A model generated the notes under the pieces. It searched no databases. It saw only the letters and a list, made by a program, of their open reading frames with translations, and was not told the DNA's origin. Both the position numbers and the translations under genes were made by a program. From Streptomyces sp. NBC_00654 (lineage in GTDB: Bacteria; Actinomycetota; Actinomycetes; Streptomycetales; Streptomycetaceae): a DNA stretch of 64,000 bases. This document shows positions 34,532 to 44,225 of the stretch, piece after piece. Positions within the stretch are counted from its first letter, which is position 1. Every line of letters begins with the position of its first letter. The stretch lies in assembly GCF_026341775.1 (NCBI RefSeq), contig NZ_JAPEOB010000004.1, forward strand, positions 124,001-188,000. The letters are read 5' to 3'.

Positions 34532-35776
34532 TCAGGCGGCGGCCGCCGGGACCGGGGCGGTCAGGCGGACCGGGAGGCTGCGGTGACCGTTCATGATGAA
34601 CGTCGGCAGCGGCTGGAGTTCACCGGACTCCACGGCCAGCGACAGGTCCGGGAACCGCTCGAACAGCTGGGACAGCCCCGTCGTGGCGACCAGCCGGGCG
34701 ATTCCGGCCCCCAGGCAGTAGTGCGGGCCCACCCCGAAGGAGAGGTGCGCCTTGTCGGGCCGGGTCAGGTCGAAGGTGCCGGGGCTGTCCGGGTGGAGCC
34801 CGGGATCGCGGCCCACGGCGCTGTAGTTGACCAGGATCGGGTCGCCCCGGGGGATGGTGACCCCGTCGAGCTCGATGTCCTCGGCCGCGTAGCGCAGCGG
34901 CAGGTGCGCCAGCGGTGACTCGACGCGCAGCGTCTCGTCGATGACGTCGTCCCAGGTGGCCCGGCCGGAGCGGATGAGCTCCAGTTGCGCGGGATCGCTG
35001 AGCAGGGCGGTGATGGCGTTGTCGAAGAAGTTGATCGTGGTCTCCGAACCGGCACCGAGGATGGCGAAGATGGTGTCGGCGAGTTCCTCCTCCGACAGCG
35101 CCGTACCGTCCTCGTCCCGCGCGGCGACCAGGTCGCTGGTGATGTCCTCGCCGGGCTCGCGCCGCTTGTCGGCGATCAGGTCGGCCATCGCCCCGCGCCA
35201 GCCGGCCAGCACGGCCTGCGCCTGCTCGGGGGTGACCGTCGTGTCGACCATCGCGTCGATGACCTTGGCGGTCTTCGCGCGGGCCTCCTCCTCCATGCCG
35301 ATCAGGTCGGCGACGAGCCGGGCCGGCAGCGGGTAGGCGAACCGCTCCCGCAGGTCCACCACCTCGTCGGGCCCGGCCGTCTCCAGGGCGTCCAGGAGCT
35401 GCTTGGTCAGCTCCTCGACGCGCGGCCGGAAGGCCTCGGTGCGGCGCGGGGTGAACGCCTTGCCGACCAGCTTGCGCAGCCGTACGTGGTTCTTGCCGTA
35501 GGCGGTGACCATGTTGTCCATGGCCACCCAGCTGATCAGCTCCCAGTCCGGCGGTATCTCGCCGTTGACGAAGGCCGGCCAGTGGGACCGCGCGCTCTTG
35601 GTGACCCGCGGGTCGGTGAGCGCCTTCCTGATGACGTCATGGCTGTTGAGCGACCAGGCGACCACTCCGCCGGGCAGTTCCACCTGGGTGGCCGGGCCCT
35701 GCTCGCGCAGGGTGGCGGCCTCGCCGTGGATGTCCCGGCCGGTGGTGTCGAGGGCGAACGGGCAGCGTTGCTCCAT
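34532..35776 (-). CDS. Cytochrome P450
   Basis: 414-residue bacterial class I P450. The I-helix motif is ILGAGSETTINFF, the ExxR helix is ETLRVESPLAHLPLRYA, and the heme loop FGVGPHYCLGAG gives ligand Cys354. It starts with MEQRCPFALD, typical of Streptomyces secondary-metabolite P450s. It is the last gene of a minus-strand operon behind the A-PCP, condensation and flavoenzyme genes, separated from the latter by a hairpin at 35858-35896. A substrate tethered to the PCP is possible but not shown. Hydroxylation of the aryl unit or the core is expected. Confidence 0.93.
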   Translation of the reverse strand: MEQRCPFALDTTGRDIHGEAATLREQGPATQVELPGGVVAWSLNSHDVIRKALTDPRVTKSARSHWPAFVNGEIPPDWELISWVAMDNMVTAYGKNHVRLRKLVGKAFTPRRTEAFRPRVEELTKQLLDALETAGPDEVVDLRERFAYPLPARLVADLIGMEEEARAKTAKVIDAMVDTTVTPEQAQAVLAGWRGAMADLIADKRREPGEDITSDLVAARDEDGTALSEEELADTIFAILGAGSETTINFFDNAITALLSDPAQLELIRSGRATWDDVIDETLRVESPLAHLPLRYAAEDIELDGVTIPRGDPILVNYSAVGRDPGLHPDSPGTFDLTRPDKAHLSFGVGPHYCLGAGIARLVATTGLSQLFERFPDLSLAVESGELQPLPTFIMNGHRSLPVRLTAPVPAAAA

Positions 35777-35857
35777 GGGAGTATCCGGTTTCTCTTCTGG
35801 CCTGGGACGGCGGGGCGGGCGGCGGTACGGGGCGGTGCGGGAGCAGGCGGCGGTGCC

Positions 35858-35896
35858 GTGCGGGAAGCGGCGGGCCCGGTCGGCCGCTTCCCGCAC
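35858..35896. repeat. Inverted repeat between two operon genes
   Basis: 14-bp arms GTGCGGGAAGCGGC and complement with an 11-base loop. Part of it (GGGAAGCGGCGGGCCCGGTC) repeats directly at 35902. It could attenuate transcription into the P450. Confidence 0.7.
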
Positions 35897-35920
35897 CGCA
35901 CCGGGAAGCGGCGGGCCCGG

Positions 35921-37162
35921 TCAGCCGCGCGGGCCGAAGTGGGCCTGCGACAGCTCGCGGTTGGCGTGGGTGGCGAGGAAGATGCCGTTGCCGGCGTGGC
36001 TGTGCAGCATCGACAGGTCGCGCCACACCCGCTCGATCCGCTCGCCGTGCCGGACCGAGCTGGACCCGGCCGTGGGGAAGAGCTGGCTCTCCACCGCCCG
36101 CCAGCACAGCCGTACGGCTTCGCGGCTGACCGTGGCCAGCCGCAGCTCCTCCTCCCGGGTGAAGGCCGCCGCCTCGCGGTGGCACAGTGCCTGCCACTGA
36201 CCGACCGCGTGCAGCACGGCCGCTTCGGCGGTCGCGATGAGCCCGGTGGCCTCGCCGTAGCGGAACTGGTAGTCGGGGTCCTCGGTGCGCGGCACGATCG
36301 GGAAGAAGGAGGTGGTGCGCTCGCGCATCAGCTCCTCGTACGCGTCCAGTGCGCCCTTGGCCATGCCGACGGCGAGCACGCCGAGTTCGAGCAGCATGAA
36401 GCTGAGCGGGCCGCCGCCGTACTCACCGCCGTGCAGGACCCGGCCGGGCAGCTCGTCGGTGACGGGCAGCCGGCTGAGGTGCCCGACGAGGGTGTGGTGG
36501 GCCGGGACGCGGGCGTTCTCGACGCGCAGGCTGTGGGAGCCGCTGCCGCGCAGACCCAGCTGGTCGCCCCAGTCGTCGAGCCGTTCGAACTGGTCACGGG
36601 TGACGACGAACATCAGCGGCGCGGGCGGCTGCCCCTCCCCCTGCGGAATCAGGGTGTGGCCGATGAAGTGGGTGGCGTACGGCGCGCCCGAGCAGTAGTT
36701 CCAGGTGCCGTTCAGCACCCAGCCGCCCTCGCCGTCCGGCTCGGCCGACCCGGTGGGGGCGACGGTCGCCGGGCAGATGAACTCGCCGCCGGCGAACAGC
36801 TCCTCCTGCGTCCGCTCGTCGAAGACCGCACCCGCCACCAGCGCGTGGGCGGCCCCGAACAGATACATCCAGCCCGTCGAGGGGCAGCCGCGGGCCAGCG
36901 CCGTCGCGACCCTGACGAAGGTCTCGGGGCCGAACCCGTAACCCCCGTAGCGCCGGGGGACGAGGATGCGGTAGAAGCCGGCCTGCGAGAAGGCCTCGTG
37001 GGTGTCCTCGGCGTAGTGGCCGCGCTCCTCGGTCTCCGCCTGCCGCCCGACGAGCGTCGCGGCCAGGGCCTCGGCACGGGCGACCAGTTCGTCCGGGGTG
37101 AGGCCGGGTTCCGGAGGGGACACGGGGCCGGCCGCGAAGGTGCCGGGCAGAGTCGTCGTCAT
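35921..37162 (-). CDS. Acyl-CoA-dehydrogenase-fold flavin monooxygenase (second copy)
   Basis: 413 residues, same superfamily as the gene at 31199, with matching segments FSQAGFYRILVPRRYGGYGF, WVLNGTWNYCSGAPYATHF and the C-terminal LCWRAVESQLFPTAGSSSVRHGERIERVWRDLSMLHSHAG. The last block ends in the -SHAGNG pattern of HsaA-type hydroxylases. It would use reduced flavin from a separate reductase (E6). It sits between the condensation enzyme (44-bp gap) and the P450 in a minus-strand operon. That context suggests oxidation of the carrier-bound acyl group before or after transfer. Confidence 0.88.
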   Translation of the reverse strand: MTTTLPGTFAAGPVSPPEPGLTPDELVARAEALAATLVGRQAETEERGHYAEDTHEAFSQAGFYRILVPRRYGGYGFGPETFVRVATALARGCPSTGWMYLFGAAHALVAGAVFDERTQEELFAGGEFICPATVAPTGSAEPDGEGGWVLNGTWNYCSGAPYATHFIGHTLIPQGEGQPPAPLMFVVTRDQFERLDDWGDQLGLRGSGSHSLRVENARVPAHHTLVGHLSRLPVTDELPGRVLHGGEYGGGPLSFMLLELGVLAVGMAKGALDAYEELMRERTTSFFPIVPRTEDPDYQFRYGEATGLIATAEAAVLHAVGQWQALCHREAAAFTREEELRLATVSREAVRLCWRAVESQLFPTAGSSSVRHGERIERVWRDLSMLHSHAGNGIFLATHANRELSQAHFGPRG

Positions 37163-37206
37163 GGATCTGGTCCCTTTACGTCTCGGTGGGCGCGGGCGGT
37201 GCGGGC

Positions 37207-38583
37207 TCAGCCGGCGTCGACAGCGGTGTCCGGAGCCGTTGCCAGCGTGTGCAGCAGGGCTCGGAAGCGCTCCACGAGCGCCACGGCGGTGGCCTCGTCG
37301 AACCGGTTGTTGTCGAACTTGAGGCTGCCGGCCAGATCACCGTCCGGCAGGACGTCCATGGCCCACAGCCCGCCGTCCGGGATGGCGGAGCTGACGTTCT
37401 GGGACAGGACCCGGCGGCGGATCTCGGCGAACCGGGGGCCGTCCGTCCCGCCGTTCTCCCCGGCGAACGGGGACTGGAGCACCTCGAAGGCGACGACGGC
37501 CAGGAAGCCGTCGGCGAAGGGGGCGAGCAGCGAGGGGCTGTCCTGCGCGATGTGCGCGAACGGGATCTCGTGCTGGTACGCCCCCAGGCAGGCGGCGCGC
37601 GCCTGCTCCAGCACCGCGCCGAAGGTGGCGGAGCCGGTGGTGTCGATGCGGATGGGTACGAAGTTGAAGAACGGGCCCACCGAGTCCGCGAACCGCTCCT
37701 CGTACCGTCCGGAGGAGAAGGTCGGGAAGACGACGTCGGTGGTGCCGGTCAGGCCGCGCAGCAGCAGGCTGTAGGCCGCGGCGAGGACCATGAACGGGGT
37801 GCTGCGGGTGGCCTTCGCGTACCCGGTGACGGCCTTGGACAGCTCGGTGTCGAAGACGAAGCGGTGCACACCGTAGGCGGCGGGCACGTCCTCGCGCGGG
37901 CGGTCGGTGGTGATGCCGGTGATCTCGGCCCCCGCCAGCCGCTCGCTCCAGTACGCCCGCTCGCGCTCCGTGCGCGGCCCGTCGGCGCTGTCCTGCTGCC
38001 ACTGGGCGAACTCCTGGTACTGGTGCACCGGGCCGGTCTCCTGCGGTGCCCGGCCCGCGGCCCGGTCCGTGTAGGCGGTGGCCAGGTCGCGCATCAGCAG
38101 CTGTACGGACCAGGCGTCGGTGGCGGTGTGGTGGGTGACCAGGACCAGCACCCCGTCGGTGGCGTCGAAGCGGCCGAACTCGGCCCGCAGGTGCGGCAGC
38201 ACGGAGACGCTGAAGGGAGCGGCGTCCAGCTCGTTGAGGAAGGCCTCGGCGCGCTCGTCGCGCGGGCGGCCGTCGTCCGGCAGGTCCACCACCCGCAGCT
38301 CGGCGGGCGTGGCGGGGTGGACGACCTGGTGACTGCCCGACTCGTCGCCGTGGATCGAGGTGCGCAGCACCTCGTGGCGCTCCACGATGTCGTTCAGGGC
38401 CTGGCCCAGCACCTCGGTGTCGAGCGTCCCGGTCACCCGCCAGCCGCACACGAGGGTGTGCCGGTGTCCGAACGCGCCATCGGTCTCGCCCTTGTCGAAG
38501 CCGCGCAGGAACTCCTGGTTGAACGACAGCGGGATACGGCGGCCGGGCTCGGCGGTCTCCGGGGACACGTCGGTGATGGTCAC
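37207..38583 (-). CDS. Free-standing condensation enzyme (SgcC5-like)
   Basis: 458-residue NRPS-type condensation domain standing alone. The active-site motif is HHTATDAW (His151, His152, Asp156). Other family blocks are LSFNQEFLRGFD, RHEVLRTSI, GPFFNFVPIR and the C-terminal SLKFDNNRFDEA. SgcC5 in C-1027 joins the PCP-bound beta-tyrosine derivative to the diol of the enediyne core by an ester bond, with the diol coming from SgcF. The clustered epoxide hydrolase at 51042 fits the same logic. The start is GTG 38583 with AGGAG and AAAGGA upstream. Downstream of the A-PCP gene in one operon, it probably takes its acyl donor from that PCP. Confidence 0.92.
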   Translation of the reverse strand: MTITDVSPETAEPGRRIPLSFNQEFLRGFDKGETDGAFGHRHTLVCGWRVTGTLDTEVLGQALNDIVERHEVLRTSIHGDESGSHQVVHPATPAELRVVDLPDDGRPRDERAEAFLNELDAAPFSVSVLPHLRAEFGRFDATDGVLVLVTHHTATDAWSVQLLMRDLATAYTDRAAGRAPQETGPVHQYQEFAQWQQDSADGPRTERERAYWSERLAGAEITGITTDRPREDVPAAYGVHRFVFDTELSKAVTGYAKATRSTPFMVLAAAYSLLLRGLTGTTDVVFPTFSSGRYEERFADSVGPFFNFVPIRIDTTGSATFGAVLEQARAACLGAYQHEIPFAHIAQDSPSLLAPFADGFLAVVAFEVLQSPFAGENGGTDGPRFAEIRRRVLSQNVSSAIPDGGLWAMDVLPDGDLAGSLKFDNNRFDEATAVALVERFRALLHTLATAPDTAVDAG

Positions 38584-38699
38584 GTGGACCAGTCCTTTCT
38601 CCTGCGATGACCGGTCCGGGATGCCGACCGGGATGGACCGTGCGGTGGTGGGGAGGCGCGAAGGGGCTCGACGGGCGGCGGACGGGCGGGAGCGCCCGG

Positions 38700-40475
38700 T
38701 CACCCCGCGATCGCGGCCGTGGACAGCTCGGTGAGGTGGCTGTCGAGCTCGGCCACCGTGGGGTTGTTGAAGACATCGCCGACCGTCAGCTCGGCGCCGA
38801 ACTCGGCCTTGATGCGCGCGATCAGCCGCATCGCCTGGAGCGACTGCCCGCCCAGGTCGAAGAAGCTGTCGTCCGGGCCGATCTCCGGCACTCCGAGCAC
38901 CTGGGCGACCAGCGTGCACAGCAGGCGCTGGCGTTCGCCGGACGGGGCGGAGGCGGTGGCGGTGGCCGCGGGCGCGGGCGCCGCGGGCTCGGGCAGCGCC
39001 GCCCGGTCCAGCTTGCCGTTGGGCGTCAGCGGCAGGGCCGCGAGCTCCGTGAAGGTGTCGGGCACCGCGTACTCCGGCAGCAGGCCGCCCAGCGCGGTGC
39101 GCAGGTCCCCGGGGCCGGTGCCGCGCGGAACGACGTACGCGGCGAGCCGCTTGTCGCCGGGCTGCGGCTCACGGACCACGACCGCCGCGTGCGCCACACC
39201 GGGCAACTGCCCGAGCACGTGCTCGACCTCGCCCGGCTCCACCCGGTAGCCACGGATCTTGACCTGGTCACCGGAGCGTCCGGCGAACTCCAGCAGCCCG
39301 CCGGGGCCGCGGCGCATCAGGTCGCCGGTGCGGTACATCCGTGCGCCGTCCGGGCCGGTGACGAAGTGTTCGTCGGTCAGGGACGGGCTGCGGAAGTACC
39401 CGGCCGCCAGCCGCTCGCCCGCGATGTGCAGTTCGCCGACCTCGCCGTCCGGCACCTCCGCGAGCCGGTCGTCCAGCAGCCGGGCGTCCACGGTGTCCAG
39501 CGGGCGGCCCACCGGCACGCCCTCGCGGCAGTCGTCCACGGAGGTCATCGCCGCGTGCGCGACGAACGAGGACACCTCCGTGGCGCCGTACATGGCCCGG
39601 ACGACCAGCCCGGGGCAGGCTTCGAGGACCCGGCGTACCGCCGTCGGCGCGATCACGTCGCCGCCGGTGAGGACCTCGGACAGGGTCGCGAAGCTCTCCG
39701 GCGCCTCCTCGGCGAACACCCGGAACAGGCCGGCGGTCAGGTGCACCGCGCCGATCCGCTCGGCCACGAACAGCCGGCGCAGCGTGTCCAGGTTCAGTTC
39801 GCCGGTCGGTGCCAGCACCAGATGGCCGCCGCGCAGCAGGGGCACCCACAGTTCGTAGGTCGACACCCCGAAGGCGTACGGGGCCACGGACAGGATCCGC
39901 CGGTGGCCCTCGCCGTCCCAGCAGGAGTCGGCGGCCAGGCCGAGCACCCCGCGGTGCGTCACGGCGACGCCCTTGGGCTCGCCGGTCGATCCGGAGGTGT
40001 GGATGACATAGACGACATGGTCGGGGTGCGAGGCGACGCCGGGGTCGTGGTCGGGCATCGCGGCCAGGGCCTCGTCGGTGGCCGGTTCCAGCAGACGGCC
40101 GCCGAGCACACCGGCCCGGCCGCGCATCACGGCGTCGGTCAGGATCAGCGGGCCCCCGGCGTGGTCCACGATCTTCCGCATCAGCTCCACCGGGTGGGCA
40201 CTGTGCAGGGGCAGGTAGCAGGCGCCCGCCTTGACCACGGCGAGCAGGGAGACGACCAGGTCCGCGGAGCGCTCCATCAGGACCGCGACCGGCTCCTCGG
40301 GGCGCACCCCGAGGGCGAGCAGCCGGTGGGCGAGCCGGTTCGCGCGGCGGTCGAGCTCCCGGTAGGTGAGGGACCCGTCCGGTCCGGACAGGGCCACGGC
40401 GTCGGGCGTCCGTGCCGCCTGTGCGGCGAAGCGCCGCTGCACCGAGGCGGTGTCCTCGGAATTGCTGAAGGCCAT
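38700..40475 (-). CDS. NRPS adenylation-PCP didomain
   Basis: 591 residues: adenylation domain (about 1-500) with HTSGSTGEPKG, YGATE, YRTGD and PNGKLDR core motifs, then a carrier domain with FFDLGGQSLQAM (Ser545). At the A4 motif the sequence is FGVSTYELW. The position that normally holds Asp235, which binds an alpha-amino group, is therefore Gly. A hand alignment to GrsA suggests pocket residues G-V-Y-H-L-G-M-S-F. This points to an aromatic beta-amino acid, anthranilate-like acid or keto acid rather than a normal alpha-amino acid (inference). It heads the minus-strand operon, with a 16-bp cluster element 104 bp upstream. Confidence 0.93.
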   Translation of the reverse strand: MAFSNSEDTASVQRRFAAQAARTPDAVALSGPDGSLTYRELDRRANRLAHRLLALGVRPEEPVAVLMERSADLVVSLLAVVKAGACYLPLHSAHPVELMRKIVDHAGGPLILTDAVMRGRAGVLGGRLLEPATDEALAAMPDHDPGVASHPDHVVYVIHTSGSTGEPKGVAVTHRGVLGLAADSCWDGEGHRRILSVAPYAFGVSTYELWVPLLRGGHLVLAPTGELNLDTLRRLFVAERIGAVHLTAGLFRVFAEEAPESFATLSEVLTGGDVIAPTAVRRVLEACPGLVVRAMYGATEVSSFVAHAAMTSVDDCREGVPVGRPLDTVDARLLDDRLAEVPDGEVGELHIAGERLAAGYFRSPSLTDEHFVTGPDGARMYRTGDLMRRGPGGLLEFAGRSGDQVKIRGYRVEPGEVEHVLGQLPGVAHAAVVVREPQPGDKRLAAYVVPRGTGPGDLRTALGGLLPEYAVPDTFTELAALPLTPNGKLDRAALPEPAAPAPAATATASAPSGERQRLLCTLVAQVLGVPEIGPDDSFFDLGGQSLQAMRLIARIKAEFGAELTVGDVFNNPTVAELDSHLTELSTAAIAG

Positions 40476-40579
40476 CGTCCGTCCAATCCGCTCAGCCGTA
40501 TCCGCGTCCGCGGGCGATGTGGCCCGGCACGGCGCACTCTCGGGTATGGCGCCACGCTCACAGAACGCGCCGTGGGGCC

Positions 40580-40595
40580 GCATCTCCTGGATTGC
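40580..40595 (-). promoter_or_regulatory. 16-bp cluster element (minus strand)
   Basis: Reads GCAATCCAGGAGATGC on the minus strand, 104 bp upstream of the A-PCP start. Confidence 0.65.
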
Positions 40596-40706
40596 CGTGC
40601 AGACCTGACGGAACGTCACCCATGCCCGGACCTGCCGGGAACCAGGATCCGGCCGCCCGCACGCGGTCCTCGCGCCGCGCCCGGTTCCCGCCCGCGATCA
40701 CGGAGA

Positions 40707-40722
40707 GCACGCTCGAAGATGC
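40707..40722 (+). promoter_or_regulatory. 16-bp cluster element
   Basis: GCACGCTCGAAGATGC, 79 bp upstream of the short ORF at 40802 and on the transcript that leads to the MMPL exporter. Confidence 0.65.
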
Positions 40723-40801
40723 GCACCGGGTCCGTCGCCGGGCAGCCTGATCGCGGCACCTCCGTGTGCACCCGCGTAAAAGCCGCTCATCCAGGAGAAC
40801 C

Positions 40802-40981
40802 ATGAAGACCGTCCAGCTCGCCGACGGTGACGCCATCGCCCATGTCCACTCCGTGGAGGAAGGGGTGCCGGTCCTGGCCGGCGGACCGTTCGGCGCGTGC
40901 GCGGGGCACGGAGCGTACGGAGCCGGAGCCCGCCGTGCGCTTCGCCGTCCACGGCCACGGCAGTCGCGGCGACAGCGCTGA
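40802..40981 (+). CDS. Short ORF or gene remnant upstream of the exporter
   Basis: 59 codons, ATG at 40802 with AGGAGA just upstream. The first 28 residues (MKTVQLADGDAIAHVHSVEE and on) look like ordinary coding sequence and faintly resemble the start of alpha/beta hydrolases. From about residue 35 the frame becomes Arg/Pro-rich and looks out of frame, while another frame (AVRFAVHGHGSRGDSA) reads more like protein. It may be a frameshifted remnant or a short leader. No function is assigned. Confidence 0.35.
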   Translation: MKTVQLADGDAIAHVHSVEEGVPVLAGGPFGACAGHGAYGAGARRALRRPRPRQSRRQR

Positions 40982-41110
40982 CTCCGTGCCGCCGGCCTTC
41001 ACCGGACCCCACCGCACCCCGGCTCAGCACGGCCGCAGCCCGGACCCGCCCGCTCGAACGGCCTGGGCGCGTCCGGCGCCCAGGACGTCCCCACCGAAAA
41101 GGAGTACCCC

Positions 41111-43216
41111 ATGCGAGCTTGGCTCAAGGCAGGCATCGCCGTGCCCGCCGGTCGACGCAGCAAATGGATCGTTCTCGCCGGCTGGCTGATCGCCGTCATG
41201 GCGTTCAGCACCCTGGCAGGGAAGGTGGGTGAGGTCCAGGACACGAGCGCGAACGCGTTCCTTCCGCGCGGTGCCGAGTCCACACAGGTCAACACCGAGC
41301 TGGAGAAGTTCCGTACGGACGAGCTCATGGCGGCCGTCGCGGTCTACAGCGGCGACGAGGTCCTGGGCAGTGACGTCCGCGCGGCCGTGGAGGCCGACCG
41401 CACCGCCTTCGCGAAGATCGCGGCGAAGGGGCAGCAGATCCCCGAGGCGGTCCCCTCGAAGGACGGCAAGGCCCTGATGGTGGTCGTACCGCTGTCCTCC
41501 ACGGACCAGGCGGTCATGGCGGACAAGGTCGAGGAGCTGCGTACCGTCGCCGCCGCGCAGGCACCGCCCGGTGTCACGACCGAGGTCGGCGGCATCGCCG
41601 CCGTGACGACCGACGCCGTGAAGATCTTCGAGACGCTCGACAGCACGCTGATGGCGGCCACCGCACTGGTCGTCATCATCCTGCTCCTTCTCACCTACCG
41701 CAGCCCCTTCCTGTGGCTGTTCCCGATCTTCGCGGTGGGCTTCTCCTCCGTGCTGACCCAGGCGGGGACGTACCTGTTCGCCGAGTACGCGGGTCTTCAG
41801 GTCGACCCGCAGAGTTCGGGCGTCCTGATGGTGCTCGTCTTCGCGGTCGGCACCGACTACGCCCTGCTGCTCATCTCCCGCTACCGCGAGGAGCTGTACC
41901 GCAACGAGGACCGGCACGCCGCGATGCGGATCGCCCTGAGCCGCTCGGGCCCCACGCTCCTCGCCTCCGCCGCGACCGTCGCGGTCGGCCTGGCCTGCCT
42001 GGGGCTGGCCGACATGAACTCCTCGCGCTCCATGGGCCTGGTCGGCATGATCGGCGTCGTCTTCGGCTTCCTGGCGATGGTCACCATCCTGCCCGCCCTC
42101 CTCGTCATCGCCGGCCGCTGGCTGTTCTGGCCCCTCATTCCCCGCTACGGCACGACCCCGCGCGCCGCCCTTTCGGTGTGGGACCGCGTCGGCAACGTGG
42201 TCGCCGCCCGTCCGCGCCGGTCCTGGCTGCTGTCGCTGGCCGTCACCGGCGTCCTGGCCCTGAGCGCCTTCGGCGTCAACATGGGCCTGGGACAGTCCGA
42301 ACTGCTCGAAGGCAAGCCCGACTCGGCGGCCGCCCAGGAGACGCTCGCGAAGCACTACCCCTCCGGTGCCGCCGACCCGGCCGTCGTCATCGTGAAGACA
42401 TCGCAGACCGATGCCGTGACCAAGGCGGTCCAGGGGACCGACGGCGTCGTCGACGTCACCGTCGCGGGCCGCACACCGGACGGCGAACTGACCCAGCTGG
42501 CCGTGGTGCTCGAAGGCGCCCCCGCGGGCGAGGCCGCACAGGGAACCGTCGAGAAGCTGCGCGAGCGCACGGACGCGCTGGTCGGCGGCCAGGCGGCGCA
42601 GACCCTCGACAAGGTGAACGCCACCGAGCGCGATCTGTGGGTCGTCGTTCCCGCCGTGCTGCTCGTCATCCTGCTGGTGCTGACCCTGCTGCTGCGTTCG
42701 CTGGTCGCCCCGCTGGTCCTGCTGGCCACCGTGGTCGCCTCGTACTTCGCCGCCTTCGGATCCGCGAGCCTCCTGTTCGAGCACGTCCTGGACTACCCCG
42801 GCATGGACTGGTCGGTCCCCCTGCTGGGCTTCGTCTTCCTGGTGGCGCTCGGCGTCGACTACAACATCTTCCTCATGCACCGTGTGAAGCAGGAGTCGGC
42901 GCTGCACGGCCACGCCCAGGGGGTCATCGCGGGCCTGCGCAGCACCGGCGGTGTGATCACCTCGGCGGGACTGGTGCTGGCCGCGACGTTCGCGGTCTTC
43001 GCCGTACTGCCGCTCGTGGCCATGGCCCAGATGGGCGTGATCGTCGGTATCGGCGTCCTCATCGACACCTTCCTCGTCCGGACCATCCTGGTTCCCGCGC
43101 TCGCGCTCGATCTCGGCGCCCGCCGCTTCTGGTGGCCCGCGAAGCCGGCCGACCGGGAAACCGCCGCCCCCGGCACGTCCCTCGACGGCAAGGAGCCCGA
43201 GCTGGAGCGCGTCTGA
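41111..43216 (+). CDS. MMPL/RND-family exporter
   Basis: 701-residue membrane transporter of the MMPL family with the two-fold RND layout. There is one membrane helix near the N-terminus ([19 protein letters not shown]), a large extracytoplasmic loop, five helices beginning [16 protein letters not shown], and the same arrangement again in the second half ([20 protein letters not shown]). The conserved motif [19 protein letters not shown] and its counterpart [18 protein letters not shown] hold the Asp-Tyr pairs used for proton coupling. It probably exports the enediyne or helps resistance. It is followed by a hairpin at 43261-43309. Confidence 0.93.
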   Translation: MRAWLKAGIAVPAGRRSKWIVLAGWLIAVMAFSTLAGKVGEVQDTSANAFLPRGAESTQVNTELEKFRTDELMAAVAVYSGDEVLGSDVRAAVEADRTAFAKIAAKGQQIPEAVPSKDGKALMVVVPLSSTDQAVMADKVEELRTVAAAQAPPGVTTEVGGIAAVTTDAVKIFETLDSTLMAATALVVIILLLLTYRSPFLWLFPIFAVGFSSVLTQAGTYLFAEYAGLQVDPQSSGVLMVLVFAVGTDYALLLISRYREELYRNEDRHAAMRIALSRSGPTLLASAATVAVGLACLGLADMNSSRSMGLVGMIGVVFGFLAMVTILPALLVIAGRWLFWPLIPRYGTTPRAALSVWDRVGNVVAARPRRSWLLSLAVTGVLALSAFGVNMGLGQSELLEGKPDSAAAQETLAKHYPSGAADPAVVIVKTSQTDAVTKAVQGTDGVVDVTVAGRTPDGELTQLAVVLEGAPAGEAAQGTVEKLRERTDALVGGQAAQTLDKVNATERDLWVVVPAVLLVILLVLTLLLRSLVAPLVLLATVVASYFAAFGSASLLFEHVLDYPGMDWSVPLLGFVFLVALGVDYNIFLMHRVKQESALHGHAQGVIAGLRSTGGVITSAGLVLAATFAVFAVLPLVAMAQMGVIVGIGVLIDTFLVRTILVPALALDLGARRFWWPAKPADRETAAPGTSLDGKEPELERV

Positions 43217-43260
43217 GCCGGAGCGCGTCCGAGCGACGCCCGACGGTCCCACCACTGCTC

Positions 43261-43309
43261 CGCCCGTGCCGCCGAGGCCCTCCCAGGGAGGATCTCGGCG
43301 GCACGGGCG
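43261..43309. terminator. Hairpin terminator after the MMPL gene
   Basis: 16-bp arms CGCCCGTGCCGCCGAG and complement around a 17-base centre. Confidence 0.8.
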
Positions 43310-43354
43310 CGTTTGCCCCCGGTGCCCTCGCCCGGAACGGACCACGTCTACCCA

Positions 43355-43370
43355 GCATTTCAAGAGATGC
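43355..43370 (+). promoter_or_regulatory. 16-bp cluster element
   Basis: GCATTTCAAGAGATGC, 108 bp upstream of the SgcG-like GTG at 43479. Confidence 0.68.
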
Positions 43371-43478
43371 CTCCTCACACCCGCAGACGCGACGATTTCG
43401 CGGAGTCGCCGAAGTGGCAGCGACCCGAAGCACGGCGGACCCGGTGCCCGCAGCCGAATCCAGCGAAGGAGACATCCC

Positions 43479-44225
43479 GTGACCACACCACTCAAGATCC
43501 TCGCGATCAACGGATCGGAACGGGACGGCAACACCAGCGATGTCCTCCGCCATGCCGCGGCAGTCGCCGCGGCGCGGGGGGTCGAGTGGGAGACCATTGA
43601 CCTGCGCGACATCCGGATGTCGCGCTGCGGACCCTGCGGCGACTGCAACGACCGACCGGTCCCGTGCGCGCTGGAGGACGGGGTGCCCGGGGTGATCAGG
43701 AAGATGGTCGCGGCGGACGGGATCGTCTTCGCCGCTCCCGTGCACGGCTTCGGGACGGCCAGCCTGATGCAGACCTTCATCGAACGGGCCGGGGTCGGCT
43801 ATCTGCGGTTCGACCGGCCGCTGAGCAACAAGGTCGCGGGTGTCATCTCCCTCGCCCGCCGCTACAGCGCCGGCGAGGTCTGGGCCCAGCTGACGGTGAA
43901 CGCGCTGCTCAACCGCATGATCGTGGTCGGCAGCGGGTTCCCCGCCACGGTCCACGCACTGCATCGGGGAGACGCGCTCAAGGACGACGAGGGCCTGACC
44001 AACGTCCGGCGCCTGATCGACCGGATGACCGACATGATGGAACTGCTCGACGAGCACCGCGGCCTGACCGGACGTGACAACCTGCTCGCCGCGCGCGAGG
44101 TCAACGAGCGCATCGGACTCGCCCTGAACGAGACGGGCCCGCCCGCCGCCGGGAAGGCCGCACCGGACGTGGCGGCTCCCGCGGCGGAGCAGCAGCCCAC
44201 CGGCGAACTGTGGGCACGGCTGTGA
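43479..44225 (+). CDS. SgcG-like iron-sulfur FMN dehydrogenase (ADIC dehydrogenase)
   Basis: 248-residue flavodoxin-fold protein of the NADPH-dependent FMN reductase/iron-sulfur flavoprotein family. [16 protein letters not shown] is the FMN phosphate loop, and Cys50, Cys53, Cys56 and Cys63 ([14 protein letters not shown]) form the cluster-binding set. SgcG in C-1027 oxidises 2-amino-2-deoxyisochorismate to 3-enolpyruvoylanthranilate, the entry to benzoxazolinate. The SgcD-like synthase two genes downstream provides the substrate, which strongly supports the same role. GTG 43479 has GAAGGAG upstream. The stop overlaps the next start as GTGA. The C-terminal 40 residues are an Ala/Pro-rich extension. 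Confidence 0.92.
   Translation: MTTPLKILAINGSERDGNTSDVLRHAAAVAAARGVEWETIDLRDIRMSRCGPCGDCNDRPVPCALEDGVPGVIRKMVAADGIVFAAPVHGFGTASLMQTFIERAGVGYLRFDRPLSNKVAGVISLARRYSAGEVWAQLTVNALLNRMIVVGSGFPATVHALHRGDALKDDEGLTNVRRLIDRMTDMMELLDEHRGLTGRDNLLAAREVNERIGLALNETGPPAAGKAAPDVAAPAAEQQPTGELWARL

Larger units (their letters stand above)
40476..40801. promoter_or_regulatory. Divergent promoter region with two 16-bp elements
   Basis: About 326 bp between the A-PCP operon (minus) and the MMPL side (plus). It contains one element facing each way (separate entries) and no gene. Confidence 0.6.
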
